From the NCBI GenBank assembly GCA_934047225.1, contig OW204005.1:23878396-23942395 (forward strand): a stretch of 64,000 nucleotides of DNA, in the 5' to 3' direction. Within the stretch, counting starts at the first letter, position 1, and each line of letters opens with the position of its first letter. The notes under the pieces were generated by a model. That model was not told the DNA's origin and ran no database searches. It worked only from the letters and a program-made list of their open reading frames with translations. The position numbers were made by a program, and so were the translations under genes. Source of the stretch: Ypsolopha sequella. Its lineage: Eukaryota > Arthropoda > Insecta > Lepidoptera > Ypsolophidae. This document shows positions 34,036 through 45,869 of the stretch, piece after piece.

Positions 34036-34269
34036 AAACGCATTAAGTTATAGAAACTCATTGAACAGCCACTATTAGAAGCGGTTATCCTGCAAAATCA
34101 ATGAAAGAATAGTTAAATATTATACTTTTAATATACCATCATCATGATTCCTAAAAGGGTGCAATAAAATGAAAGTGATTGCGGTCGGCGCCAAGCGGGC
34201 GCCCCATGCGGCTGTGGAGGTTACGTTCTCTAGATATGTTATACAATGGTGTTGATTCAGTGTAATACG

Positions 34270-34400
34270 ACTTAAGGCAATATTTAAAAGTTTTAGCGTC
34301 CCTGTTACTCCATATGCGAAAAAACTCTCAGTGCGAGTGGGACGGATTCGTGAAAAAGTATCAAAAAGTCGGTTTTTATTAATATAAAATGTACTAAGCT
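34270..34400 (+). repeat. Rep-F interspersed repeat, copy 1
   Basis: Matches 54600-54720: AAAAGTTTTAGCGTC-CTGTT, ACTCCATATG, GACGGATTCGTG, AAAAAGTCGG, ATTAATATAAAATGTACTAA. No coding capacity. Confidence 0.65.
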
Positions 34401-35480
34401 ATTTTTTCAAAAAGATTTTCAAGCAGACTTTACAAATACATAATATCTACATTTTAAATGCAATTTCACAATGAAATTAGTTAGGATTTCAGAATTACAG
34501 GAAAAAATAAAACTATTTAGAGGTTTTTTCGGAATTAAATTCTATCAAGAAAATTTCATACAATCGCGTTTTCCTTCAGTGAGAATCTTAATTAAATACT
34601 CAATAAACATTTACCAAAAAATTATATACGCAGATGAAGTTATAGTGGAGTAAATGGATTCGAAAAAAACCCATTTTTTTTAGTATCGCTTTATCATTGA
34701 TATCGATTTATCATTGATATTTGAAATAAATGGGATATTATTATTATCATATTATTTGACAAGACAAACCTAATTTTGTAAAATAAACTCGTGTTATTTA
34801 CTATTCATGTGACATATTATTTATTCCGACCATTGTCATTGTCAGCTAGACTGAGAGTATATACGAATCATGTCTATGGCGGCATAGATAACTAAACATC
34901 TTTGTCTTTTCGATAAAGAAAGAAAAAACCGAGTGATGATGAACAAGTCAGCTTGTTGTTTATCAAAGTCACCTATTTCTCTTATTATTTATTCAACATT
35001 ACGTTTAAATTTCCCCATAAACGGTCGACCACTGTAAACTGTACAGCACTGAAACAAAGTGGGAATAAATTTATGCGAAATGGGAATAAATTTACAATGA
35101 TAGTGTTCGGCGCCACAGTGGCGTGCCATGCCGCGGTCCTCCCACTGATATCTACTGGCACAGAAGAAATAGTAGTACGTAGTACCTTCTATTGTTCAGT
35201 TATTTACGTGCATCGATTCTTGAAATTGCAATGTTGACAGAACAACTGGAACTGGTAACGTGAAACCCAAATATAGTTTCAATATCTCATTAGCAGTCTC
35301 AGACCCTAATAATTTAATACAGAGCGCTGTCAACATTGAAGTGAGGCTGGTTTTGTAAACGTGTTGGCTTAGTGAGGCTGTGTTGTAAACATTTGGTCTA
35401 AGTTAGCAGTGATGTGAATAGGTAAATACGTATAGATAGTGCGATTTTGGGTTAACCTTTGTTATATTAATATGGATACG
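34401..35480. other. No gene seen
   Basis: AT-rich with a few short direct repeats (GGGAATAAATTTA twice at 35060-35095; GTGAGGCTG-TTTTGTAAAC twice at 35341-35395). A 94-codon frame at 34953-35237 shows no domain. Confidence 0.45.
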
Positions 35481-35876
35481 CGCCGATGCGATTGCGGGAT
35501 TGTTGTTTACATATGAAAAAAAACTCCATAACTTCATGTTTTCAATAACTTTAATGCATTTTATTCGCTTATTTTAATCGTTAGAAAAAAAAACTATTAC
35601 ACGCAAAACATTGATTTGCTTTTGGGTGATTATTTGTAACAAAAAGCCTCGAAAAAGTATCATTTTTTGACGTTATCATGTCTCGCACTTATTTTTGAAA
35701 TAAGGGGACTGAAAAATATGAAAAAAATCATGGTAATATGTGTTTACGTAAAGATTACAGGAAAAATAAAGCAGTTGACAAATTCCCGAAAAAAAATTAC
35801 AAAATTAAATTTATCCACAATACGGAACCCTAAGTACGCGAGTCTAACTTGCACTTGGCCGGTTTTTTATTTTTTA
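35481..35876 (-). repeat. Rep-D variant, minus strand
   Basis: Reverse complement of 51465-51900: ACGGAACCCTAAGTACGCGA and TAACTTGCACTTGGCCGG at the right end; CATGGTAATATGTGTTTACG and AAAGCAGTTGACAAATTC inside. Confidence 0.75.
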
Positions 35877-36134
35877 TAAGCAATTTCTATTCTTTAGGAT
35901 TATAACATGTTTTATGTCACTGCATTACTTGCGGTAGATCGAAAGTTATGACATATTTTATACATAGAGTCCTTGGTAGGCAACAAAAATTTTAAAACGT
36001 CAATTTATACATATAATAACGATTTTTTCTAATATTTGTTTTCCATTTTTTTGTTGATAAAAAAGGGTCTAATTCCACTCCCTTTTGGATGTGCACTCTT
36101 ACGGGGGCACATCGTATTGTTGTTATTTACCATC

Positions 36135-36215
36135 ATATTTTTAGGGTTCCGTACCCATATAGTGTGGGTGCGATACCCTACGTGCGCGAGTCCGATTCGC
36201 ACTGAGCAAAATTTT
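36135..36215 (-). repeat. Rep-D fragment
   Basis: AGGGTTCCGTACCCATATAG then CGTGCGCGAGTCCGATTCGC; an end fragment of the Rep-D family. Confidence 0.6.
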
Positions 36216-36299
36216 GAAGGCGTCTCTTCCAGCGTCATCCGAAAGTTACTCTTCCTGGTAACAATATTTCTCTGAAATGAAATGTTTAAAAATTTTGAA

Positions 36300-36575
36300 A
36301 ACAACATATAGTCTAAATAGTATTAGTGTGCAATACAAACTAGAAAAGATCAATCAGAAACAAACCCAAAGACAATGTGTGCAGTACAAGCTAGTATATC
36401 AGGCAGAAGCAAAAATAACAGTGGACAAGTATGATGGAAGAATTCACCGGTCTGGGTAGGAGCCTCGGTGGCGCAATTGGTAGAATTTTTTCATATTCTT
36501 GTCTTTGGGTTTGTTTCTGATTGATATTTTCTAGTTTGTAATGCACTCTAATAATATTTAGAGTATTCATAGCGA
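36300..36575. repeat. Inverted repeat with tRNA-like A box
   Basis: The segment 36312-36378 (CAATACAAACTAGAAAAGAT, CAATCAGAAACAAACCCAAA, GACAA) recurs in reverse complement at 36505-36570. Between them, at 36467-36490, GGTGGCGCAATTGGTAG looks like a tRNA A box, so part of this is probably an inverted SINE-type insertion. No frame. Confidence 0.6.
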
Positions 36576-36829
36576 TGGATTTCGCAAAATAAACATAATA
36601 CAACATATAGTGTTATTTAATAAGAAATAAATTGATTTTTGAAAATTATTCTTTCGTTAAAAGAACAGTATGAATATATTGTCCAAAGTCAAGTTGTTTT
36701 TGGACTAAAATTAAGTAAAATTGGGTATTTCTTTGAAACCACCGGTTCTTGCACTAAAATACAAGGAAAATATTGCTTATAAAAATCATCTATGGAATTT
36801 TTTTCATCCATCGCGTCCACGTGAGAAGA

Positions 36830-36975
36830 ATTATATTCCCCTATTTTGCGCTATCCGGAGACCCAGCGGCGTCGTAATGCAGTGCGCACTGATATTAACT
36901 TTATTTAAATATATATATTTTCTGTCGATATTCGTACCGACACAAGTTAACTCAAGGTCGTTGGTGACTACCTGC
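36830..36975 (+). repeat. Rep-I repeat, copy 1
   Basis: Shares TATTTTGCGCTATCCGGAGA and a following AATGCA-TGCG-CTGATAT and CAAGGTCGTTGGTG with 49070-49175 (opposite strand). Family unknown. Confidence 0.55.
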
Positions 36976-37167
36976 CCCTTAATAGCTTACAAGGTACTTA
37001 CAGATCGCACAGTGTTACTTGACCGCCCAAACTTAACGATGTCTAGACGACATGCACTTTGTGTTGAGTTACGAGCAAATTCGCTCCTCTGTGCGCGATT
37101 GTAAGTGCCATGACTAGCCATGTAAAACTTGTATTGAACGGTTTGGCAAACTCTTTCAACTGTCGTT

Positions 37168-37312
37168 TCTACATACTAGTAGTTTATACTACAAGGGCGA
37201 AAAGGAATAAAGTACGAGTTAAACGTAACTGAGCAATTTATTGCTTTTACGCCCGTGTATCATACTACGTTTTTCAATGTATAGTGTGAGGAAATGAAAC
37301 AAATATTTAATA
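37168..37312 (+). repeat. Rep-A fragment (left part)
   Basis: AGTAGTTTATACTACAAGGG, GAAAAGGAATAAA, GAGCAATTTATTGCTTTTAC, CGTGTATCATACTACG, GTGAGGAAATGAAACAAAT. The right half of Rep-A is absent and a LINE fragment follows directly. Confidence 0.75.
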
Positions 37313-37330
37313 ATAAATATTTAACAAATA

Positions 37331-37711
37331 TTTAATAAACAGGTTTATCTATGGACTAAGAAAATATGATCATGTATCTCAGTACCGTGAACAATTAAAA
37401 TGGCTTCCCATTAAACAGCTTCAGTATGTTCATATCCTCTGTTGCCTTTTCAACATTTTAAAGAGTCCCACTTCTCCTCCATACCTCCGCGATCGTTATG
37501 AGTATATTTTCCTTAGAGACAAGCAAGTCAGGTCTCATACAGTCTCACTTTTAAAAACACCTTCTCATAACACCGGGGCGTATGGAAACTCTTTCACTGT
37601 TAAGTCCATCAAACTGTGGAACTCCCTTCCTCACACTATCAGGGATAGCCCCTCCATTGGTGTATTCAAAAGGAAAATAAAAGAGCACTATCTTCGACAA
37701 CCTATCGTGTA
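37331..37711 (+). pseudogene. LINE reverse transcriptase C-terminus
   Basis: A continuous 125-codon frame without any Met, ending TAG at 37711. It reads RFIYGLRKYDHVSQYREQLK, and later PPYLRDRYEY, NSFTVKSIKLWNSLP and KEHYLRQPIV. This parallels RYIFGLRKYDHISQSRSELG and NSFTVSAIRLWNNLP in the LINE at 28.8 kb. RT catalytic motifs are missing. It is easy to overlook because it has no start codon. Confidence 0.85.
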
Positions 37712-38040
37712 GGTGTATGTATATATATCATTTATTGTGTATTTATTTATTGAATATGTATTGTTATATTTATTTATACTATGTAGGCATGTAAATTGTA
37801 TGTAGTTTGTTATAAAAAAACTAATTAGGTATCTACTATTAATTTAATCTTGTTTATGTATAAGTATTATCGTGCATAATATGAATATCTTATTTATTTC
37901 AAATATCCTTATCACCCTTAGTTTGCTGGAAAAAATCTCATATTGAGATAAGCACGCCATTGTACATAACTTTTATTATATAATTTAGAATTAAGTTTTC
38001 TGTGTGCCATAAGAATAAACATAAATATAATCAAAGAAAA
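37331..38040 (+). mobile_element. CR1/Kiri-like LINE, 3' end
   Basis: Truncated LINE with coding remainder to 37711 and about 330 bp of 3' untranslated sequence ending near AATAAACATAAATATAATC (about 38030). It is related to the 28815-30753 LINE but diverged. Confidence 0.78.
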
Positions 38041-39273
38041 CAATTTAATTATTAAAGTTGAAAGTTACATTATTACAATTTTGCAAGTTAAGAGTATGAC
38101 ATAGCCAAAACAAAAACCAGTTCCGGGCGTGGCTTATTCTATTTTACGCTAGCGCGCGGGGGGAAATTCGTCCCGGTCTCTAAGCTCGCGTCACCATAGC
38201 AAAAATACGAATAGAGTGGACGAGGCAGGGTCAAAAGTAATACGTATTTTATTTTATCTAATTTATTAGTGTATTTCGATCATCGTCACACGGCATTGAT
38301 CCTACTTGCTATCACGTCGGGACGTAAATTTATTATGGTCGGCTAAAAGTGGTTTTTTGAGTGTTTGATTTATCAGTTGACCCTCGGAACATTTCAGACA
38401 CTCCTTTAGAGATACATAATAATATTGTGACGGTTAATTGTCACCATTACCCATTCTTTAAATATTTTTCGCCCGTTGAGCTGGTTTTACACTTGCGGGA
38501 AAATAAATTGGATCAAAAATTTCTTTACAAATTTTTTTTACTAAAGTTGTTATTACAAAAAGTGGAAACTAACAAATATTCTCAGAAGGAATGCACCACG
38601 TCACTATCTATCTCACTGTAGCCTATATCAATTATGCCTCTCTCATTCAACCACGTTTAACTGCGTTACTATCTCATTCCAACTCATTTTAAATAGCGTT
38701 ACTATTTATCTTACTCTAATGCGTGTTAAATGGCATTTCTAATGAACGTGAAATATTTTTACTGCCCGCCACTCTTTCATTCTAAATTCTAATTATTTTA
38801 AAAAATACGCAGCTCCTTTGGTAGTAAAATAGCAATAACTTTTTTTTCAAAAGTAATACACAGAAATTGCCAGATCATTTGAAAAACAATATTTGATTAG
38901 CCGTTATTTAAGACAATTTGCAAAACTAACATAGGACATTTTTTTTCAGGGTGTGGTATCGAACTAACCTTATTACAAAAAATTGCTCATAAATTGGGTT
39001 TTTATTTTACTTCCTGATGTAACAGCATTTCAAGGTTTATTTTTGACTTTATCAATAGCATGACTATTCAGAGTTGCGCAACAAAAATTTTATTCTTAGA
39101 ATTAAGAACTGGTTAGCTTTGACTCTCAAGTATCTATTCGAATTTATAAAAGTACCATCAACTCGAAGACTATCTACTTTTTGCTGAGGTCATAATTTGA
39201 TATTCTGGTCAGTCATGAGCTGGCCTACCAGCCTTCCAAGGGAAAGCGTTGACTTTTGGGACACCTGTTTACC
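38041..39273. other. No gene; degraded SINE
   Basis: Between about 38290 and 38425 a plus-strand SINE remnant is visible (ATCACGTCGGGACGTAAA, CGGCTAAAAGTGG, CAGACACTCC). The rest is AT-rich without supported features. A short GC-rich part at 38120-38220 has no exon signs. Confidence 0.45.
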
Positions 39274-41035
39274 CTTGGGATAAATCGCCAAGTGTTTAAA
39301 ATATATAAAATTATTTGTATCATAGTTTGAAATGTTCAGGTCCCTTTACGCAAAATGAAAAAACAAAACTCTTTTAGGATTCATTTATTGTCCCTATGTT
39401 TGTCTGTTTGTCCGTTTGTCTAGGCAATTTTTCTGGGTAAAATCAATAAATGCTAATATTTACAGCCCTGTAAAATATACATATTATAACGTTTTTATGG
39501 CCTTTTGTTTAACTTTTTCATACAAATTTTCTCCTTATAAAAATATAGAGATCAACACTTCACATAATATTTTGTATTTAAAAGAAAGCACAGACAGGAA
39601 CTGTTGAACAAATAATGTAAAAAATATAAAACCATATCTTTCTATTCTAAAGGGATTAATAATTTACTGTTTGTTCAATGTGGCGATAGCTTTGTTTATT
39701 ATTTTTTTTTCTTTGTTACAAAGATAACAAATATTTTCATACAAGGTTTTCCTTAAGGGCTATTTCTCCGAATTTGTAACAAAATATTAAGAAATAATTA
39801 TAACGGTAAAGTACAACTTTTAGCTAAGACAATTTATTGTTAAAAGTTTGCTATATGCATAAACATATTTTAATGATATTATGCTATCTTCAAAATAATT
39901 GGGTTTTCCATAATCGTGATATCAGATTATTTAAGAAATTTACGGCTGGTATCACGACGACGGATAAGCCAATTATTTTATTACTATTGTAATATAATTA
40001 AAAATATGTTAATGCATACAGCAGACTTTTAACTATAAGTTTTCTTAACTAAAAGTTGTATTTTTACTTATTGAAATTTTATTTCTCATCAAGAAGTGCA
40101 AGATGACAAGATATTCAAAATATGTTAATTGAATTTGTGAAATGGTTTCAGGTCAATACAGTTTTCCATGAAACGGTAATTGTTTATAGTTAGCAAAGTG
40201 TGTAACCTTAGTAATCTTAACATGAACGACGCCTGTATTTCTCTCTTTTTTATTTCCAGTATAGATAAAAATACACAAACTTGTTAAACTTTGTGTAAAA
40301 ACGAGGCAATATTGACGATATCCTGACAGCTATTATGATGGTGTTTTATCAAATTTTGCTTTTTGGGCTCTATAGAGACGTAGTTAGATGTCACTAGAAT
40401 ATACTCATGAAAAAAGATATGAAGAAAATAAGCTGTAGACTTCACATTCGGTTTATACCTATTGTATGAATTTTAAGAAAAATACAGGGGTAAAGGGAAC
40501 TCTTAAGGAAAACCTTGTATTAAACTATTTGTTATCTTAGTAAAAAATAATTCAAGGAAAAAAATAAACAAAGCTATCGCCACATTGAACAGTAGATAAT
40601 TAATCCCTTTAGAAATTATTTGTTAAACAATTCCTTTCTTTGTTGACTTTTAAATGCAAAATATTGTCTCTAGTGTTCATCCCTACATTTTCATAGTGAG
40701 AAAATGTGTATGAAAAACGTAAAAAAAAAACGTAAAAACCTAAAACGTAATATAAATAAAAACGTCAAAAGTATGTTTTTACAGCTCTATAGAGGGCCGT
40801 TTATATTGGTATTTATTAATTTTACCCAGAAAAAATTATCTAGACAAACGGACAGACAGACAAACATAGGGATAACAAATTAATCCTAAAAGAGTTTCAT
40901 TGTTTTCATTTTGCGTAACAGAACCTGAACATGTACCGACAGAATTATCTACGATCTAATAATTTTGCCATGCACTATAAATATTTCAAAATAAATTTCT
41001 ATATTTTAAATGCTTGGCGATTTATCCCAAGTAAG
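39274..41035. repeat. 1.76-kb composite inverted repeat with inner palindrome
   Basis: Outer arms 39274-39790 and 40490-41035 are reverse complements over roughly 500 bp: GGGATAAATCGCCAAG, TGTTCAGGT, TTACGCAAAATGAAAA, AACTCTTTTAGGATT, CCTATGTTTGTCTG, CAATGTGGCGATAGCTTTGT, ACAAGGTTTTCCTTAAG. Inside, 39808-40066 is a second palindrome with ~120-bp arms (TACAACTTTTAG-TAAGA, TTAAAAGT-TGCT-TATGCAT, AAAATAATTGG). The inner palindrome lies off centre, next to the left arm, so it is probably a separate insertion. No transposase. It may be a foldback transposon. Confidence 0.85.
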
Positions 41036-41834
41036 TGTACCTATATAATTTGCAAAAAACTTCACTTATTGGACCTGAAATGGTGAGCCAATACTAGAGG
41101 GTAATTTCACTAAAAGGTCATTGACCTTTGTTTCAGATCTCAGTAAGTATAAGTAAATTAATTTGGGTTTCAATAACGATCACAAAATTATTCTTTTAGA
41201 GTAACATATATTATTTTCCCGCATAAAAGTATGAATTCATTCCAAATTCATTCAGTTTTGTTGTTATGACTATGGCACGATGTAGCTAAATCACTCATAC
41301 GCATATTTTGTTGAGTTTTTAACGGCAGGAATATGATGCTCCTCGAAATATTACTTTATAAAATTAATTTCAATGTGTTTTGAAGTAGTTTTGGGAGATA
41401 TTTATAGCTTGCAAAAAAGGGCACAGGTTCCACGTCTTACGGGCGCCAACGCTAGGCGTAGACTGACAATATCTTGCTGCCGCTGACTGCATCAGTGGAT
41501 TTACGTATTTTTGGAAAAAGGGGGTGCTTTTTTTGACCCGAATAACGTGGTATTTGGAAAATGAATAGATATCATTCACACTAATTTTATTAAAAAAAAA
41601 CCAACAAAATCGCCAAAGCGATACCTGAAACAAAATCGACAAGAAGTGTGCAATAGAGGGTTACAAAAAAATTCATTGACAGTACAAATATGAATCGATT
41701 AACGTGGTTTGTGGAAAATGAATACCTTAAAGTTCAACCAAAAACATGTATTTTTTTTATGGCTATACGTAACCTAATTATTGCAACAAAATCATCCGAA
41801 AGCTGACATTTTATTTCTGTTTGTATATTCGTTC
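41036..41834. other. No gene seen
   Basis: AT-rich; a 90-codon minus-strand frame at 41370-41642 has no domain. Confidence 0.45.
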
Positions 41835-41869
41835 CCCTTTTGGCTCAAAAGGACTGTATCAAGAGCCGT
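41835..41869 (+). repeat. Rep-A, left piece split by a LINE
   Basis: TTTTGGCTCAAAAGGACTGT then ATCAAGAGCCGT, matching the middle of Rep-A. The rest continues at 43147 after the LINE. The repeat is 5'-truncated here. Confidence 0.8.
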
Positions 41870-43097
41870 CAACATGGCGTGCTGTGTGACAGCTAATGGC
41901 GAGCAGACAGATTATTTCTCCGTTACCTGTGGAGTCAAACAAGGTTGTGTCTTGGCACCCACTCTGTTCGCTCTATACTTTGCCGTGGTGGTTCGAGAAA
42001 CCTTACAAGGAACATCAGAAGGCATCCATATTCGCTTTCGGATGGACGGGAAGCTATTTAACCTTGCCAGACTTAAGGCCAACAGTAAGGTCTCTCACGA
42101 TGTCATCACAGATATTATGTACGCAGATGACCTATGTTTTGTAGCGGATACCCCAGAGGGTCTACAGCTGCTCATGTGCAAGCTAGATGAGGCATGCTGT
42201 AAATATGGGTTGAAAATAAACGTGAAGAAAACTGAAGTTATGACATTAGACACATTGCAGTTGGCCGGCTCTACGCTGAATATTCGCTTAGGTGGAGACA
42301 CTCTGAAGCAGGTAGACAAGTTCAGATATCTGGGAAGTACCTTGTCAGCAAATGGAGATCTAGATGCTGAGATCAACAGCCGTATCGGTGCCGCTTCTGC
42401 TGCTTTCGGAAAGTTGCAGTTAAAACTGTTCCGCTCACACGACATCCAAAGGTCAACTAAGATCGCTGTATACATGGCCATTGTTCTGCCAAACCTGCTA
42501 TATTCAGCGGAGACGTGGTGCTTATACCGAAGACACATCCGTACTTTAGATAGGTTCCATCTCAAATGTCTTCGTGAAATTTTAAATATAAAATGGTCTG
42601 ATCGCATTCGGAACACAGAAGTGCTGCGCCGTGCTAAAGTTGGCGGCATTGAATCTTATATCATGCGACGGCAACTGCGCTGGTGTGGCCATGTCTCGCG
42701 CATGTCTAATGAGAGGCTGGCGAAGCGTGTCTTCTACTCGGAGCTCCGAGAAGGCAAGCGCAAACAGGGAGGCCAGTTTCTTCGTTTCAAGGACGTGTTG
42801 AAGAGACATATGAAGAGTTGCGATATACCCCATGAGACCTGGGAGGAACACGCAGCTCAAAGACCAGAGTGGAGACATCTTGTGCAAACAAATGTTTTTA
42901 GCTTTGAAGCACAAAGACGAGCAGATCTCGACTCCAAGCGTGACCAACTCAAGGCCCGACCACCTGTGGCTATTGACTACAACTACGAGAACGGAATACT
43001 CAAATGTGGTATATGCGGACGAACATTTAAAGCCAAGATTGGTTACGTCAGCCACATTCGGGCACACCAGCGAAGCCCATCACACCCTCGCCAATAG
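41870..43097 (+). CDS. LINE reverse transcriptase C-terminal part with zinc finger
   Basis: The open frame extends from 41781, but codons before 41870 are Rep-A and flanking DNA. LINE-encoded residues begin at [12 protein letters not shown]. Seen (numbering from 41781): [14 protein letters not shown] (RT motif B, ~50-63); [12 protein letters not shown] with YADD at 114-117; [16 protein letters not shown] (motif E region); [19 protein letters not shown] downstream; and at the very C-terminus a classic C2H2 finger, C409-x2-C412-x12-H425-x3-H429. The endonuclease and RT motifs 0-A are lost by truncation, so it cannot be active. No stop or frameshift interrupts what remains. The clade is uncertain; the finger after the RT and the RWCGHV block suggest an RTE-like or related group. 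Confidence 0.92.
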
Positions 43098-43146
43098 CAG
43101 TCGCCGTAGCCGTGTCGGCTTGGAGACCATCATCATCATCATCATC
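41870..43146 (+). mobile_element. LINE with C-terminal C2H2 finger, inserted in Rep-A
   Basis: A 1.28-kb 5'-truncated LINE flanked by the direct repeat AAGAGCCGT (41861-41869 and 43147-43155); the three bases ATC before it may extend the duplication or belong to the tail. It ends in a CAT/ATC microsatellite tail (43126-43146). The uninterrupted Rep-A copies give the expected empty site (TATCCAGAGCCGTTAAACAG). Confidence 0.92.
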
Positions 43147-43325
43147 AAGAGCCGTAAAACAGTGGAAAAAAAGTATAACATTTATGGTACACAGGAAAGG
43201 TTGCAGGTTAGCCAACTTCTCGTAAATAAAAAAATAAAGCCCTAGGGCAAAATAATCGACTTTCTGTTCGGTTTTGATGCATAAATAGTGGGCCTCTCCG
43301 AGCACTTGCATTGAAAATACATTTA
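43147..43325 (+). repeat. Rep-A, right piece
   Basis: Continues the split Rep-A: GAGCCGTAAAACAGTGGAAA, GGAAAGGTTGCAGGTTAGCC, GCCCTAGGGCAAAATAATCG, GTTTTGATGCATAAATAGTG, GCATTGAAAA. Confidence 0.85.
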
Positions 43326-44298
43326 AGTATCGACTTGGAGTTTGCCTGCGTTTGGTTTAATTTTCTTGAAATATGAGGATAATTTGGAAATAAAGTATAA
43401 AAGTACAAGTTAAGAAGTGTTGTTATACAAAATACTTATAATCACCTTTGTTTTCTGTAAGATTATACAGGCAGTTTTATGATCCTCACATACGTTTTTG
43501 AATATCTTGCCATCTTGCACCTCTTGATTAGAGATGGGTTGGATTGCGGTGTGGGGGAAAGGAAAAGATAAAGATGTGTGCAAAGTTTCATTGAGATCAA
43601 AGCCATCAGGACCTCACAAACACCTAAAGTATTTATATGGCAGCTGAGCGGGATTTACCTCAAAAACGTAAAACTCGTTTTTGTTTATCTTTCCTCAGTT
43701 CATTAAAACTCAACCAACTGATCGCTTCAGATAGTTCATCAATATCATTAATCTTCACGCTTGTACCTCGGTGGGTGGTCAGACATAACTTATTGTCGAT
43801 TTACTCCAAATTTACACTGACATTCATCAATCAATTTCCTTCACATTTTAAATTAATGATCATTTCGCGACAAACTCTTCAATAAATCTGTATTGGATGC
43901 TTGTTATACAATTTTGAACAATATTCTTGTTGACATAAAAGCTATTTTCGGATGTTTAAAAACTGAAGATAATATGGACAGCTTTGACATCTATTTTGGC
44001 ATTATTTTTCACTTGAATATCAGTAATTTCTGCCTGATAAATACCATGCGACGCCAAGTTTACATATTTCATTTATTTTCATCACTAAAGCTCTGAAATA
44101 AGTAGTATTTAACACGAAATGCGGAATGTAAATTCGATTTACAGCCCTAGGGACATAAGTTTTTAAAAATCTCATGAGGCTCCTTTACATTCACTAACTG
44201 GTACTGGTAATAAATCACTTGTCTATCTAAATGGTAATGAAAAATGTATTTTCTGCTCAATTTATTATTTGGTTGTTTATTTCTATAAATAAAATATA
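43326..44298. other. No gene seen
   Basis: An 82-codon frame at 43637-43885 begins in sequence that looks like LINE 3' debris (CATTGAGATCAAAGCCATCA) and shows no domain. Nothing else is supported. Confidence 0.45.
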
Positions 44299-44638
44299 CT
44301 AGGTGTAAAAGCAAAGGCAAGAATCTTTTAAGGTTATGGTAGTGTGACGTATAAAAGTGTTGAAAAAAATAGCGGCCATTTAAAATAATGTACCGGTTCC
44401 CCACAATATTTATATTTCTTGAACTTAAAATATACTAATCTTGTGGAAAACCTCGCTGGTCGTTGACCTCTGATAGCATCAGTAGCACAGAATACAATTA
44501 CTCAGTGTAATCGGTCGGGACCGCCCTACGGGGTGAAAAACTGCGATGATAAGAGTGCGTAGCCTTGCTAAGAAAAATACTATAATTTTTGGTAAAATTT
44601 TAAGTCTTTTTTTTATCAAAATAGTATCAGTGTCATGC
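44299..44638. mobile_element. Rep-G MITE, inverted and truncated copy
   Basis: Reverse complement of 7580-7972: AGGTGTAAAAGCAAAGGCAA, CTCGCTGGTCGTTGACCTCT, GTAGCACAGAATA. The far end lacks its inverted repeat, cut off at the start of the Rep-A copy at 44641. Confidence 0.72.
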
Positions 44639-44640
44639 AT

Positions 44641-45030
44641 GTTTTCATAATAGTAGTTTATGCTACTAGGGCGAAAAGGAATAAATTACGAGGACGATTT
44701 AAAACACGAGCGTAGCGATACTACGTTTATACTACGTTTATACTACGTCATACTACGTTTTTCAATGCATAGTGTGAGGAAATGAAAACAAATATAATCT
44801 TGTGAACTTTCAATTATGATTGGCTCAAAAGGATTGTATCCAGAGCCGTTAAACAGTGGAAAAAAAGTATAACATCTATGGTACACAGGAAAGGCTGCAG
44901 GTTAGCCAACCATTGCAAACAAATAAAAAAAATAATAATAATAAAGCCCTAGGGCAAAATAATCGACTTTCTGTTCGGTTTTGATGCATAAAAAGTGGGC
45001 CTTTACGAGCACATGCATTGAAAAAACACT
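44641..45030 (+). repeat. Rep-A interspersed repeat, complete copy
   Basis: TAGTAGTTTATGCTACTAGG at the left, a local triplication of TACTACGTTTA (44730-44757), then the usual Rep-A body to GCATTGAAAAA. Confidence 0.83.
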
Positions 45031-45520
45031 TTTTAAAATAATTATTTCCAGATATATTTCGACATTTATAGTCGGCGTCAGTGGAATTAGATACAATTAA
45101 TATACTATGTTTAAATGTCATAAAATGAAGTGGATGATTGACAGACAAAAAGTATGAAAGGAATTTAAGGTACTCTAAAAATAGTGAGACATAGACAAAT
45201 CTAGGTGCACAACTAAAACACACACAAACAAACAAGCGCATCGCTAAACAGAACACGCATAAAGCCGAGACCGGCACATTAACGAGCGCGGGAATCGAAC
45301 GCGGGTCTTTGTTACTGTGAGCCATAAACGTGAAACAGCACAAGTTATGTGCTTTTAATGTGCAGCGCCGTAAACTTATAATGTGTTGTCGAAACGTTGA
45401 TAAATGTTCGTTGTTCAGATCTGTTTAGTTGTTCGCTATTTGTGGATGTCTGTGCTAACTATAAACCCGCCTAAAACATTAATGAGGAACAGAGGCCAAG
45501 TCCGATACAAAAAAAAACTG
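45031..45520. other. SINE-like debris, no gene
   Basis: On the minus strand, near 45290-45320, GACCCGCGTTCGATTCCCGC resembles a tRNA B box and T arm. The 155-codon minus-strand frame (44876-45343) runs across this and Rep-A and is not a gene. Confidence 0.45.
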
Positions 45521-45869
45521 TGTACAGTGCGCGCCAATCTTTTAGTCGCCTCTGAATGAGTTACAAGTGCAAGCTTGCGCAGGTACAGTCAAGGAAACAA
45601 TAATATCAACGGTTGATTAGTAAATGTTTACTATAAGTGGGAAGGTGTACTTGTTGTACCTACTTATTTCATTATTTATTTATTATTTTAGTGCAAACGT
45701 AATTATATATAAACATAATTTTCCTACATTGTCGCCTTAAAACGCTGTAACGTCCGCGAGGCATAACAATAAAAACAAAGTAAATTAACAAAACTTGTAC
45801 CCCCTTAACCACGGATTAAAACTGAAATACTGAAACTGACTGAAAGACACTACTATTAAATTTACTTAC

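Noticed and set aside
34627..34653. IYADE-type peptide as an RT YADD motif
   Set aside because: No other RT motif around it; chance match.
42095..43067. Minus-strand ORFs of 184 and 161 codons
   Set aside because: Shadows of the LINE reverse transcriptase on the other strand.
44876..45343. 155-codon minus-strand ORF
   Set aside because: Reads through Rep-A and SINE-like debris; the same peptide piece appears wherever Rep-A occurs.
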